64,000 nucleotides of DNA. Source: Simmondsia chinensis (lineage: Eukaryota > Streptophyta > Magnoliopsida > Caryophyllales > Simmondsiaceae). Where the stretch lies: NCBI GenBank assembly GCA_018398585.1, contig JAGTTD010000005.1:9971355-10035354 (forward strand), given 5' to 3'. This document shows positions 11,498-22,915 of this stretch, piece after piece. The notes beneath the pieces were generated by a model. That model worked only from the letters and a program-made list of their open reading frames with translations, made no database searches and was not told the DNA's origin. The position numbers and the translations under genes were made by a program. Positions within the stretch are counted from its first letter, which is position 1. The number at the start of each line of letters is the position of its first letter.

Positions 11498-12781
11498 TCA
11501 AAACATAAGATAAATCATCATCTCAACAAGAACTAAGCGCTCAGATATTTTACCAAGAATTTGGTAGAGCCATCTTGGAGGCGGCCATAGAAATTCGGAA
11601 TAGCCTCGAAAAGCTGATATCAAGCCACTGCCGGCCTCTAGATGGAACACGCCAATCTGTAGCTCCTCCTCACTCACTATTCTAAAGAAGAACCTATCAG
11701 GAAAAAGACTGCCATGATAAGCAGGAAAATGTCCAAAAGGGAAGAAGATGCAATCCCTTTTGCAACCAGGAAAATCTCTTGCCTCTGCAAAAAAGCAGTA
11801 ATCAGCACACACAAACAACACCCGCCCATCCAAGCTCTTCACCTCCTCCTAGTTACGCGCCCCTTTATTCAATTTATAAACCTTAAACTTGATCTCGTCA
11901 TGAAGACTGTACTTTCTTTCAATCAAATACAACTCTCTTGAGGACTCCACCAATCGCTACCGTGTACCATAATCAGCCAAAAGTGGAACATTGACAAGCA
12001 CACATATTCTCATCGACTCATAACATATCACATAAAACCTACCCTTTCTATCAATTGCACAAACCTTTCTATCATAGTTCACAATATCGTCAAAACGAGA
12101 AACCCTACCATACCCTAAGCGACCACAACTCTCATCCCACAATCTCACAAACGCCAAATACCCAGCATCGTACAACATCAATGCAACACAATTATCTATA
12201 CTCAGATACTCACAATTAGGATCCACAAACATAATCACTTTATTAATGGACAAATCCCCATGACAACGCAAGAATACATCATTCTTTTCCCTCGCATCTA
12301 ACCTGAAATTATATCCTTTACAAACCTCCATAACATCGAACCCAGATAAACCCAACACTTTAAACATTTTTTTGCCAAAACCCTTGATTATAAACCTCGT
12401 AAGGGGTCTACGTACATGAAATTCACCCGGGTTAACTTCTTCAACAGTAACTAACCAGGGTTTTGACTCTTTTGGGTTACTGTTCTTGGGTTTAATGAGG
12501 TAAGTAGTGTTGGCTATGAGGATGAGGGACCATCCACGAGATCTGCATATGCCGAAATCGCTAGAATTTAAAAGAGGAGGAGGAACAGCGGAGAGTTTGT
12601 GAGGGAAAATGGGTGATAAAATTGGGAGATTTTGGGGGATTTCAGGAATGCAAGAACGCCATTTCTTGCAGCCTGATCGAAAGAGGACGACGTCTTTTGG
12701 AGTCCGGAGATTGCCGGCGATGGTGGAGAGTAGCTCCGAGAAGAGGTCCGACCAGTCCAATCGCTGACAGTGAGGCTCCAT
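11498..12781 (-). pseudogene. F-box/DUF295 (KIB1-4 propeller) gene A, two nonsense codons
   Basis: Reading leftward from the ATG at 12,779-12,781 (MEPHCQRLDWSDL, aligned with the start of gene D), the frame gives an N-terminal F-box (DWSDLFSELLSTIAGNL, about residues 8-45) and then a DUF295/KIB1-4 region with the hallmark IDRKGRFYVICY and GCKRDCIFFP blocks. The frame is full length, about 427 codons, but carries two in-frame TAG stops. One falls after YGTR (near 11,954), where gene D has AAG. The other falls in the KWEE motif (near 11,852). No frameshift is needed to join the parts. As written it can make only a truncated F-box protein. Its TATA-like promoter is still present. Intact relatives would act as SCF ubiquitin-ligase receptors. 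Confidence 0.85.
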
Positions 12782-12922
12782 TTTCTCTCTCTTAGGGTTC
12801 CGGTGAACCATTAAAATTGAAATGTATGCAAGTTTCGTTTGAGAGGAACATTAGTTTTGTTTTCTAGCAACAAGTATTTTTAGATTTTAGAGGGAAAGTG
12901 AAGGTGAAGCTTCATGTAAAAA

Positions 12923-12934
12923 GGTATATAAAGG
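12923..12934 (-). promoter_or_regulatory. Putative TATA box of F-box gene A
   Basis: On the minus strand the sequence reads cctttatatacc, about 145 bp before the ATG. The same word occurs before pseudogene B at about 34,671-34,680. The spacing suits a short 5' leader. Confidence 0.45.
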
Positions 12935-12959
12935 TTGGTTTGAGAGGCGGGTTTCTGTT

Positions 12960-13676
12960 TCGATTTACGACATCGTTTTGCTGTGTTAGTTTGATTTTAT
13001 GTAATTATTAATTATGTACTTAATATTTGATTATTTATCACTTAAGTATACTAATAATTTTAATATATATATATATATATAATAAGTTATCTTAAGTTAT
13101 TTTATCACCTGCCATTTCTAAACTTATAAATTCAAAAAGGAATTTTTGTAGAATGAGTGATGTATGATTCTTCAATAGACTTCGTTTAATATCTTCTCAA
13201 ACATGTGTAAATACATACCCACAAGTAGAATTTACGTCTACGCAATTAGATAACTATCGGCTTCATAATGACCTGATAACACAACAAAGTATCTCTCTTT
13301 ATATTATTACAAAGTTAAATCTCTTCCCAAAAATCATTAAATCATCATCCTTGCATTCTTAAAGGGTTAACTGAAGAAAAATATATCACACAAGCACTTC
13401 AAACTCCTGAAATTATAACCGAAGAAATTTTATATAAGAAACAGACATTAAATGCAATGTGAGCAAAGAAATACTAATAGGCAACTCCTCTGTCACAACA
13501 TTGAAAAAGAAATAGAATGGTAGTAAAATCTACACTAAATCACATTAAATAGTATTGTAATCGAAATTAGTTTAATGTAAAGAGTAAATAAAATGCTATG
13601 TAAGTCAGAAGAAGCAATTTAACACCACGAATTCATCCCCTTTGTTGTTATATTTGTATCTACTAAGGAACCCACA

Positions 13677-13707
<31 letters not shown>

Positions 13708-15394
13708 AAAATTAATGAAGTCAAATCCGGAAGAGTTTTGCCACCATATAAATGCAATACAATTAAAAAAAAACAACCATAGATGTTGGTAACCACTTCA
13801 AATATTTAAACCCAAATTCATATTTCTTTAGTGAAAAATTGAAGCATGGAAGAAGTAAGGTAGAGTCATCCATTCATGTCAGGCAGACTATGAATTGAGA
13901 TTCAACAAAGGGTAACCAGGAAAAGCTAGAGAATGGTCAAGATGAGTTCTCGACGTCAGCTACAGGAGTTATTGAGTATGGGAGGACCCATTGCAAGGTT
14001 GTGCAATCATAATTTTTGAACAAAGACCGACGACTGCAAAACCTTAAGTCATGAAGAAGGTTCCCCACTCCCCCCCCCCCCCCCCCCCCATAATTAGCGA
14101 CATAATTGTGATACAAAGCAGAAAACTCGAACAAACGAGCCTTAAGTGAACCCCTATAAGGACGAGGATCAAAATAACCTAAACAGTACAAACAAATAAA
14201 ATATCAAAGTAATTTTAAAGGTGAGAAGCCTGTTCCAAATGAAGTATATTGTGAGATGTTATTTTAACTACAAGACCATGACTACTGGCATCATAAAAGG
14301 AATCTGATTCAGTTAAAGAATTTGCAAAGACACCCAAAACCTAACCTAGCCAACAAGAACAGTCCATGCATCGCACAGGAAAAATCTAGACCTCGTTGGA
14401 TAACTTTGGAATTCTGATTAAAATATAAGTTCAAGATAACATTAATATAGGCTAGGTTTTTTCCATGCGATGCACGGGTTGTTTTTGTTTCACGTATTAT
14501 TTTTTAGTTCTCGATTGTAAAATTTATTATTCGAATTTGTTTTCTACTGTTATCTACACCTTGAAATTAAAGTGTCCAAACTTCTATTTTTATCAAAATT
14601 TCAAACTTATTTCATATGTGCCTTTTCTTGATTTATTTGCCCTTGCCATCCATGTAGGTGTAGTATATAAATTACTTTTAAAAGTATATCTTAATTGAAT
14701 CATTTTGCTTGATATTAAAAATGAATAAACTAAATATAACTTAACGAATTAACATTTGAGATAAATTTCCAAATAATATCAGTCTTAAACAAGCAGTTGC
14801 CTTTACAAACTTAAAATTTAAGCTACACTTCCCCAAATTTGAAAAGTTAAAAAAATGTAAAACAAAATATAATAATGCATTGAAAAAAATAGAAAAAATT
14901 TAAACGTGAAACAATAAGCAGATACAAATTTAAAATGGTATAAATTAAAAAGTGAAATGAATATAATGAAAAAAGACATAAATATGCATTGAAATACCAA
15001 TGTAATAATAGCTAGTGGAGGCACGGATCACGTTTTCTTTAAGACGATTTTGAGCTCATAGTGGATCAACAACCGGTACAATAGGTACCAATGCACCGCC
15101 TGCAAGATATAACGTCCAACTACAAAGTTAACGCTTTCTGGGTTTGCATAATTTCGAAACTTAGAGCCCCACACCACCCTACTTTGCCACACTAATAGGA
15201 GTATATAATTTTTTAAATCAAAAGTTTCTAAAAACTTTTTTTTTTTTTTTTTTTTTTTGGGAAAACAAAGATATTTCATACACTTGAACTTTGATAACCA
15301 AGCCTCATTATAGAGTCACATTTTTAGTGCGCTTAAGTTGCATGCATTTAGTCAAGAATACCAATAGATATTTTTCAATTTAATATTGTAATTT
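12960..15394. other. Gene-free spacer with poly(C) tracts
   Basis: I find no supported gene. It contains a TA microsatellite near 13,063-13,082, a C homopolymer of 28 at 13,677-13,704, another of 20 at 14,070-14,089, and a T run at about 15,237-15,258. A block near 14,455-14,520 (catgcgatgcacgggttgtttttg) resembles one near 19,085 (atcatgcacgggttgttttg), so part of this is an unnamed dispersed repeat. Confidence 0.5.
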
Positions 15395-15410
15395 ACTGCA
15401 TAGTAATGAG

Positions 15411-15645
15411 ACCAGAGAGGACACCAACACGCCGTCATCGGATCCCATTAGAACTCCGAAGTTAAGCTTGCTTGAGCGAGAGTAGTACCAGGATGGGTGA
15501 CCTCCTGGGAAGTCCTTACCCTCAGATTGGGGGCACTGGAAAACAGCCTCTCTTCAGGTTAATACCCTGAAGGGGAAAGGCTGCGTACATCCGCTACCCA
15601 GACCCTGCTTAGGTGGGAACCCTTGAGGCACTGGATATGTTAAAA
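15411..15645 (+). mobile_element. SINE with a 5S rRNA-derived head, copy 1
   Basis: A perfect 16-bp target-site duplication (actgcatagtaatgag at 15,395-15,410 and 15,646-15,661) brackets 235 bp. The first half resembles plant 5S rRNA from about the ggatcccat block onward. It includes the internal A-box region gaagttaagcttgcttg and the C-box region gatgggtgacctcctgggaa. The second half (ggctgcgtacatccgctacc, then agaccctgcttaggtggga) resembles the 3' domain of tobacco TS-like angiosperm SINEs. Pol III transcription from the 5S-type internal promoter is therefore expected. It is not a functional 5S gene. Confidence 0.85.
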
Positions 15646-16338
15646 ACTGCATAGTAATGAGCATTGACTGTAAGATTTATTACTGTTGAACATATATTTA
15701 GCAATTATTAATGACAATTGTATTTTTCAAATTTGAACTTGAAATGTTGAACTGAACTTTGAAAATTGATTTTTCATTCATGTTGAATAAAGACGATAAA
15801 CATGACAATAATATATAAAACACATATTTTTTTATTAAAATATCAAACAAATACCGTTGAAAAATAAAGATCAAATATTTTTATTATAAACAAAAAAGGG
15901 TATTCAATAAAGCTTACAGAAAATAAAAAGTCATATCTTGGGCTGCAAATGAGCCAAGCAGGCTCATGAGCCGGTTTGACTCAGCTCGGGTTCGTCTAAG
16001 CCGACTCGAGAGCTAGCTCGGTTCGTTTAAGGTGGCTCGCTTAAATAAATGAGCCAAATCAAACCGAGGCCAACTCAGCTTGAAAGGCTTACGAGCCGGT
16101 TTGATTATTGGTTCGCATGACTAAATTGCGGAATTGAATAACATATATGTTTTTCTAATTTTCAATTCCATACATGATTTATTTTATTATCCTTTTTGGA
16201 AATTTAAGTAGCAATAATCATAAATGAGTCTAACAAGCCTAATAAATGAGCTTAACAAGCCTAATAAATGAGCTTAATGAGCTAACAAAGCTCAATGAGC
16301 CAGCTTGCCAAATAATCAAGCATAAATGATACCGATAC

Positions 16339-16787
16339 TAATACAATCCAAGTGTCTCTTGATCCGCCAAACGCTCCTTCCTAGTTACCGCCAACACGTC
16401 TACCGCCATCTTTCCTGCCAAGCTGCTATACACGGTGGCACCTCAACGCATGTTAACAACTTTGTTGTCAATAGCAAAGTTACACCCAGCCGCCAACTAC
16501 CTCTGCCACAGATTTTGGCAGCTCCCTTCCTTCTAGATCCTTCCATCACCTGCCACATTACCCTAGATATTTTAGATATTTTGTCTATATATAGGAAGAG
16601 GTAGTTAGGGTTTGCATATATGATGAATTGTGTGTGTTTCTTCTTCTTCTCCCCCAAACTCTAAATCTATGTCTTCTCCCCTTTCTTTTATGTAAATCCT
16701 CCATTATAGGAGCTCCTCTATCAATATATATCTATATTTGCTTGAGATTCCAATTGATTTGAGCTAAATTATATTTGGTTTGTATCA
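16339..16787 (+). repeat. 5' LTR of the Ty3-like gag-only element
   Basis: 449 bp, starting taatacaatcc (canonical TG mutated to TA) and ending tgtatca. It contains a TATA-like ctatatatagga at about 16,583, followed by a tttcttcttcttct leader. Confidence 0.88.
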
Positions 16788-17049
16788 ATTGGTATCAAAG
16801 AAGGTCGTCCTCAGCACCATCTTCATCGGTTCGGATTTTGCAATATCTGAATTTTGAGCATTATCATCTCCGATCGTCACCATCATCAATCACCGAGCAT
16901 CATCACCGATTGATTTAAGCATTATCAGCAGCTGGTATCATCAAAGCAAGTCTGATCAATTGGTAGCAGTAGATTTTCCCGATCTGCACACAAAGTGTTC
17001 GTTGAAATGCCATAACGAGTTCCTCAGTTCACCACCGATTTTCATCACC

Positions 17050-17868
17050 ATGGCTACTCCCGAAATCATACAAGGTAATTACCAAGCTCCAACCTGATTT
17101 ACTATAATCAAACTTCTTAGTTTCAGTGGTAATAGTGTGGAGGGGTGGTTACATCGTTGCAAGAGGTGCTTCGGTACCTATAGGACCCCTAATAACTCCC
17201 TCACGAAGCTCATGAAGCTCCGTCAAATAAGAAGTGTTGGCGAGTACCTGAGTCGGTTTCAGTCTATAGTGAACAAGTGTGTGCTGACAGAAGAACAGAA
17301 GGCCAGCGTGATTATAGGCGGCTTACGGGAAGATATAGCTAAAGGCATTCTCTTGTTTAAGCCCCAAACAGTTCATGATGCCAAATTACTGGCCAAGCAG
17401 CAAGAGCACAATTGTGCCTATCTTGAGAAGATAGCCGACAAAGGGTCTCTGAGTGCAGTATCAATCTTGCCCACACTAAGCCCTTTGGGAGCCCTTCCTA
17501 CCAACCTTCCATCCCGTCTACCCCAGCAGCTGTTACCACCAATTGATGACACACCTTGGAGCCAGCTAAATATGACGCCTACCACACTTGATGATGATGA
17601 TGCTTCTCCTTCACAGCTGGCCTTAGTTCCGGGCCCAGATCCAGTCCCGGATACTTCCTTTGCCCCACTTCTTGGCGTCTCCATGGATGCTGCCAATCGC
17701 GCTTCCATGACAGTGGCGGATGGGAGACAGATAATCTCTACGACAGCTTCACTCTCCACCATCTCTGTGACTCCAGTCCCTGAACTGCCTCTACTATTCT
17801 CAATCAATACAGAGCCGCCAATCGAATCAGATCCTCTAGAGCGCCGACAGCTGCTTTCTGAATTATAG
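17050..17868 (+). pseudogene. Ty3-type gag of the non-autonomous element
   Basis: The ATG at 17,050 begins MATPEIIQG, is stopped by a TGA after 15 codons, and the same frame then runs open to 17,868. The open part has a typical Ty3 gag (Retrotrans_gag) pattern: FSGNSVEGWLHRCKRCF, then LRQIRSVGEYLSRFQSIV, then LREDIAKGILLFKPQ. A Pro/Ser/Thr-rich tail follows, and no CCHC zinc knuckle is seen. Downstream (17,869-18,274) a second open stretch ends in LEDEDRFKGAVLIQ, resembling the extreme C-terminus of Ty3 polyproteins. Pol has been deleted. With the early stop it is probably dead. Confidence 0.8.
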
Positions 17869-18274
17869 GGTGTTGTCACAACTTCCACCAAGCTTCCACT
17901 CTCTCGCCGACTCTTCGATTGCCAAGTACACCTCAAGGAAGACAACAACCCGGTTAATCTCATGTCTCATGTCTTGCTGAAATTCTTAAAATTAGCATTT
18001 GATCCGGGAGGATTTTTCACATTCCGAAGTTGGCGGGGTGTCCATGACCCTTGGGGACAAGAGTCTTTGCAGGGAAAAGATGTGATACAAGCTAAAGTGG
18101 GATTAGGCGTACAGAAGGATGCCATTTCCTTAGTCCCCACCCGCCTGGGCTGCTACCGCCAAGTATCCTACCTGCCCACTCATCACCCACTAAGCTCACC
18201 TCAGAGGTACATACATATGGCATCTACCCTACTTCTGATCCTCGAGGACGAGGATCGTTTCAAAGGGGCGGTAT

Positions 18275-18714
18275 TGATACAATCCGAGCGTCTCCTGATC
18301 CGCAAAACACTCCTTCCCAGTTACCGCCAACACCTCTACCGCCATCTTTCCCGCCAACCTGCTATACATAGCGGCACCTCAACGTAGGTCAACGACTTTG
18401 CCGCCAACAGCAAAGTGACACCCAACAGCCAACCAGCTCTGCTATAGATTTCAGCAGCTCCTTTCCTTTTAGATCCTTCCATCACCTACCACATCACCCT
18501 AGATATTTTGTCTATATATTGGAAGAGGTAGTTAGGGTTTGCACAATGTGATAATTGTGTGTGTTTCTTCTTCTTCTCCCCCAAACTCTAAATTTATGTC
18601 TTATCCACTTTCTTTTATGTAAATCATCTATTATAGGATCTTCTCTATCAATATATATCTATATTTGCTTGAGATTCCAATTAATTTGAGCTAGATTATA
18701 TTTGGTTTATATCA
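18275..18714 (+). repeat. 3' LTR of the Ty3-like gag-only element
   Basis: 440 bp, starting tgatacaatcc and ending ttatatca, immediately followed by the GATAC duplication. Several percent divergence from the 5' LTR is visible by eye, so the insertion is not very recent. Confidence 0.88.
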
Positions 18715-19197
18715 GATACCGAGTCGGTCTCATTTAATTAACGATCTAGTCTCATTTAGTAAACGAGCTGAGCCAAGCTAAGCACAGATATGTGGCTTGA
18801 TTAGATAAATGATACTAATGTCGAGCCAGTCTCATTTAGATAACGAGCCAAGCCGAGCAAGCTATGGCTCCGCTTGACTCGGCTTATTTGCAGCCTTAGT
18901 CATAACAAATTAAGTACAAAAACATGAATGTATTAATTGAAAACTACATTTTTCTGTGTGATGCATTGTTACACACCAAAACTTATTGGTAATAGGTAGA
19001 GTAACTTGTATGGTATATAAGTTGGTATTGTATCTCCTAGCCCACCAATGTGGGGTTTTATTTTTCTACTATTTTTTAACTTGTATCATGCACGGGTTGT
19101 TTTGTTTTCCGTTATTTTGTGGTTGACAATTATGAAATTTATGAATCAATTTTAACCAAACTATAATTATAATTTAATAAATTTACATACCTAATAG

Positions 19198-19419
19198 AAC
19201 TTCGAAGTTAAGTATGCTTGGGCGAGAGTAGCACTAGGATGGGTGACCTCCCTGGAAGTCATCGTACTGCCAATCGTATAAGGTTGGGGATCCTCGGAAA
19301 CAACCTCTCGTCAGGGTTACACCCCGAAGGGGTACGGCTGCGTACATCCACCCCTCCCAAACCCCGCTTATATGGGAGCACTTAACGCACTGGGTCTGTA
19401 ATTGTTGTTGTTGTTGTGA
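19198..19419 (+). mobile_element. SINE with a 5S rRNA-derived head, copy 2 (5'-truncated)
   Basis: An 11-bp direct repeat atacctaatag (19,187-19,197 and 19,420-19,430) flanks 222 bp of the same family as 15,411-15,645. It begins within the 5S part (cttcgaagttaagtatgctt), keeps the gatgggtgacctcc box and the ggctgcgtacatcc 3' domain, and ends in a TTG-repeat tail (attgttgttgttgttgtg) typical of tobacco TS-like SINEs. The missing 5' end fits incomplete reverse transcription. Confidence 0.85.
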
Positions 19420-19603
19420 ATACCTAATAGGCATCACAATAACCTCATAATAGAACAACATATTTATTATAATTTAGATCTCAGCTCATAGTACCTTGAA
19501 TGTGCTTTAATAGATGAATAAAGATGAATAAGAGCTTAATAATTTTCTTATGAGTAGTATGCGAACTAGTCCATCATTTTTCTTTAAATGAATAGTAGGG
19601 TAG

Positions 19604-20904
19604 TGTTGAAGACTCCACATGTGAGTCTTGTGGAATCCCACATCGGAGTTGAGAGAAAGAAAAAAATCACCTTATAAACCTAGTGGGTTACTCCACCTAT
19701 AGCCAATTGGTTTTAGGATGGAACCCCACTTGGGATTATACGTGGATCTCTTATGTTCCAACTCTGTGGGCTGGGCCTAAAGGCCCGATGAAAATTTAAC
19801 ATGGTATCAGAGCGGGTTGATGATCCCGATGTCTTGTTTGTCGCACTGTGTCCTCGTAAAGAGGGGTGCATTTGAATTTGTTGCACAGAGGGCCTCTCCA
19901 GTGAATGTTGGACCCAAGTGGATTGGAAAAAGCGAGTGTTGCGTTTGTCACAGACTCACATGTGAGGGGGAGTATTGAAGACTCCACATGTGAGTCTTGT
20001 GGTATCCCACATCGAAGTTGAGAGAAAGAAAAAGATCACCTTACAAGCCTATTGGGTTACTCCACTTCTTGCCAATTGGTTTTAGGATAGAACCCCACTT
20101 CGGCTTATATGTGGATCTCTTGTGTTCCAACTCTGTGGGTTGGGCCCAAAGGCCCGATGGAAATTTAACATGGTATCAGAGCGGGTTGATGATCCCGATG
20201 TCTTGTTTGTCGCACTGTGTCCTCATAAAGAGGGGTGCATTTAAATTTGTTGCACAGAGGGCCTCTCCAGTGAATGTTGGATCCAAGTGGATCGGAGAAA
20301 GCGAGTGTTGGGTTTGTCACAGACTCACATGTGAGGGGGAGTGTTGAAGACTCCACATGTGAGTCTTGTGGTATCCCACATCGAAGTTGAGAGAAAGAAT
20401 AGATCACCTTACAAGCCTAGTGGGTTACTCCACTTATTGCCAATTGGTTTTAGGATGGAACCCCACTTGGGCTTATATGTGGATCTCATGTGTTCCAACT
20501 CCGTGGGTTGGGCCCAAAGGCCCGATGAAATTTAACATGATATCAGAGCGGGTTGTTGATCCCGATCTCGTGTTTGTTGCACCTTGTCCTCATGAAGAGG
20601 AGGTGCATTTGTGTTTGGTGTGCAAGGGCCTCTCCAGTATGTTGGATCCAATTGGATCGGAGAAGGCGAGGGGTACGTTTGTCATAGACTCACATGTGAG
20701 GGGGAGTGTTGAAGACTCCACATATGAGTCTTGTGGAATCCCACATCGGAGTTGAGAGAAAGAAAAAGATCACCTTATAAACCTAGTGGGTTACTCCACC
20801 TATAACCAATTGGTTTTAGGATGGAACCCCACTTGGGCTTATATGTGGATCTCTTATGTTCCGACTCTGTGGGCTGGGCCTAAAGGCTTGATGAAAATTT
20901 AACA
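19604..20904 (+). mobile_element. TRIM retroelement in a four-LTR tandem array
   Basis: Four LTRs of 196-198 bp (19,604-19,801; 19,973-20,170; 20,342-20,537; 20,707-20,904) alternate with three non-coding internal segments of about 170 bp. LTRs read TGTTGAAGACTCC to TTTAACA; the second starts TA. Each internal segment starts with a primer-binding site tggtatcagagc (tgatatcagagc in the third) and ends with a purine tract tgtgagggggag. The whole array is flanked by one perfect 5-bp duplication GGTAG (19,599-19,603; 20,905-20,909). It encodes no protein, as expected of TRIMs, and must have used proteins of another element. Confidence 0.93.
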
Positions 20905-20909
20905 GGTAG

Positions 20910-22638
20910 CATGGGTTTCTCACCAACACAACTAGGAAACGTATATTTAGAGATGTCTATCTAGAGATAGAATTTATCCGTCTTAAATTTAAAATGGATC
21001 AGAGTCAGGATTTGACACATTCTATAGACAGTAAATTTAAAGATTGATTAGAACAAACTATAGATAACGTTAGGCCGTCTCTAATCCAAGAACTAAAGAC
21101 ATTATTCTTTCTTAAAATTTAACTGTTAAATTTTAAAATTTAAAATTTTGAGCTTAAAAAATTTTATATAAAGTTAGTAAATGATAAAAAAGAAAGCAGA
21201 AAAAAAAATTAAAGGAAAGTAGTTATCTAATGTTTGGATTACAAGAATATAAGAAGGAAAAAAAAATTGAATAGAAAATTTCAAAACTTTATAATGGAGT
21301 TTGAGGAAAGTTATTTTCCTCTTGGAATTGAGAGAAAAATTGGAAAAAAAAAAAAAAAAAGGCGTAACAACTCAAATGATTTTATATTTTATCAACATGA
21401 TCCGCTTTGCTTATCACATAAGTTCATTGAATATATTAAGTATTTTTTTATTTAAATATATAATTAAAAACTTCTAGAAGTACTTGAGTGTCATAAATTA
21501 TCCTAAGATATGTAAGGCTCTTGATGTAACCTGAAAATTGGTAATTCTTTTTCAATCACCTAAGGTGTACTCTATTAGGATCCCGTTAGTTTATGCTCAC
21601 ATATAGTTAAGATAAAAGGCAAATACGTAACAAAATTTACATTTTACATTTAGGTAATTTCAAAAATCCTAAAAATATTTTAAATATCTAAATTTTTTTT
21701 GTAAATGTTTAAAAAATATCTTAAACATTTCAAAAATATTTAATATATTTTAAAAATATTATATATTTATATTTTTATATTAGTAATTTTTTGAAATATT
21801 TAATTTAAATTGAAATTTTAAAATTATTTTAAATATTTATATATTTTTTGGATATTTTTTATTTTTAAGATTTAAATATTTTTAAAATTTAGAATTATTT
21901 TTAGTTTTAGTTAGATTATTTTTTAGATTCCTTTCTGTGTCATATTAATATAATTGGAACCCTAACATAGTTATAGAGAAGGTACCCGAAAGTAAGTTAC
22001 CAAAGTTCAAGATACCTAAAATACAATTAAAATCTCAAGGTACTTAAAAAATATATTATAGAACATGAGAGTAAGTGAACAAAATTTTCTATGATTTTAG
22101 GCCTTATGGTACATGATTGTATATAAAGGATTTTAGGTGATAAAAGATTAAAGTACTCAAGGTACCTAACTAATAAATCTCAAACGGAACATTATCAAGA
22201 TGACTAATCAAAAAAGTTTACATGACCCAAACCACACAAGGAAATATAGGTTGGGCAATAGTTTTTTTTCATTTAATTTTCTTCCAACCAGTAAAAGAAA
22301 ATTTTAATCTCGAAAACTTATCTTTTTTCCTTTTTTCCCGTGACTTCCAAACAAGGAAAAAGGTCATTCTTTTTTATTTTCTTTCCTTCCAACTTTTTGT
22401 CCTAACATTTTTTTTTCCTTCAAATTTTCTTAATTTCAAACGAAACTTAAGTATTTGTACAAGGTATTTAACTGCATTCAATGTGACACCAACACGTAAA
22501 GATGAAGAGTAAATAGAATCTTTTATCAATTAAAAAGAGAAAAAAAAAAAAGAGTAGAGTTGATATCCTTACAACCGATGACGTATCAAATCAATGAAAA
22601 ACAACGTCATTGCTTTTAAGATACAAAAATGCTACAAA
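20910..22638. other. AT-rich spacer; right part begins unit B
   Basis: No gene is supported. 21,110-21,960 is dominated by words such as aaatatttaaaaatatt. The frame near 21,234 is Lys/Ile/Phe-rich low-complexity sequence with a poly(A) at 21,343-21,360. From about 22,560 the sequence matches 6,220-6,310 and so starts the second copy of the old segmental repeat. Confidence 0.5.
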
Positions 22639-22643
22639 CATTT

Positions 22644-22907
22644 TGTTAGGATTCCTAATAGTAGTTGAAATGTAATGGAAATGTATTGGAGGGAATCTTG
22701 AGTGACTTAGTTAGTTACATGATAAGCATTGTTAGTTTTTGTATATAATGGACAATACTTGTTGAGATAAGCATTGATGAATGATAATAACAACTTTTCC
22801 CTCTTCTCACAACTACTTTTCTCTCTACATTCTTCTTCTTCTCCTAAAGTCTTACCTTCTTTCTCGATTCTATCTTAAACTTCTAATTCCTCTTTTGGGT
22901 CCTAACA
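22644..22907. mobile_element. Solo LTR
   Basis: 264 bp, starting TGTTAGGATTCC and ending GGGTCCTAACA, with a perfect 5-bp duplication CATTT on both sides (22,639-22,643; 22,908-22,912). The inverted ends tgttagga/tcctaaca are those of an LTR. The related unit at about 6,293-6,310 has the uninterrupted target (acaaacgtttttactcc), which confirms an insertion followed by loss of the interior through LTR recombination. Orientation is probably forward, from the ttcttcttcttctcc leader-like end. Confidence 0.85.
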
Positions 22908-22915
22908 CATTTTTA

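Larger units (their letters stand above)
16339..18714 (+). mobile_element. Gag-only Ty3-like LTR retrotransposon, nested in the hAT element
   Basis: 2,376 bp with LTRs at 16,339-16,787 and 18,275-18,714 and a perfect 5-bp target-site duplication GATAC (16,334-16,338; 18,715-18,719). The primer-binding site tggtatcaaag follows the first LTR at about 16,790. A purine-rich caaaggggcggta precedes the second. The interior codes for a gag-like protein and a short tail similar to the end of Ty3 polyproteins, with no protease, reverse transcriptase, RNase H or integrase. It therefore resembles the gag-carrying non-autonomous class called TR-GAG, or an internally deleted Ty3 element. The first LTR starts TA instead of TG. 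Confidence 0.88.
15938..18899. mobile_element. hAT-type non-autonomous DNA transposon, split by an LTR element
   Basis: The ends are inverted: ggctgcaaatgagccaagc at 15,941 against ggcttatttgcagcc at 18,882-18,896. They are flanked by an 8-bp target-site duplication with one mismatch (gtcatatc at 15,930-15,937, gtcataac at 18,900-18,907), the size expected of hAT transposons. The body is made of repeated gagccgagc/gctcgttta-like words. Without the retroelement inserted at 16,339 it would be about 590 bp. No transposase is present, so it relied on a helper. Confidence 0.8.

Noticed and set aside
15411..15545. A genuine 5S rRNA gene
   Set aside because: Several substitutions, a fused SINE 3' domain and a 16-bp target-site duplication show it is a retroposed element.
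19996..20755. Coding frames repeated in the TRIM array
   Set aside because: The frames cross LTR and primer-site boundaries and repeat only because the array repeats.
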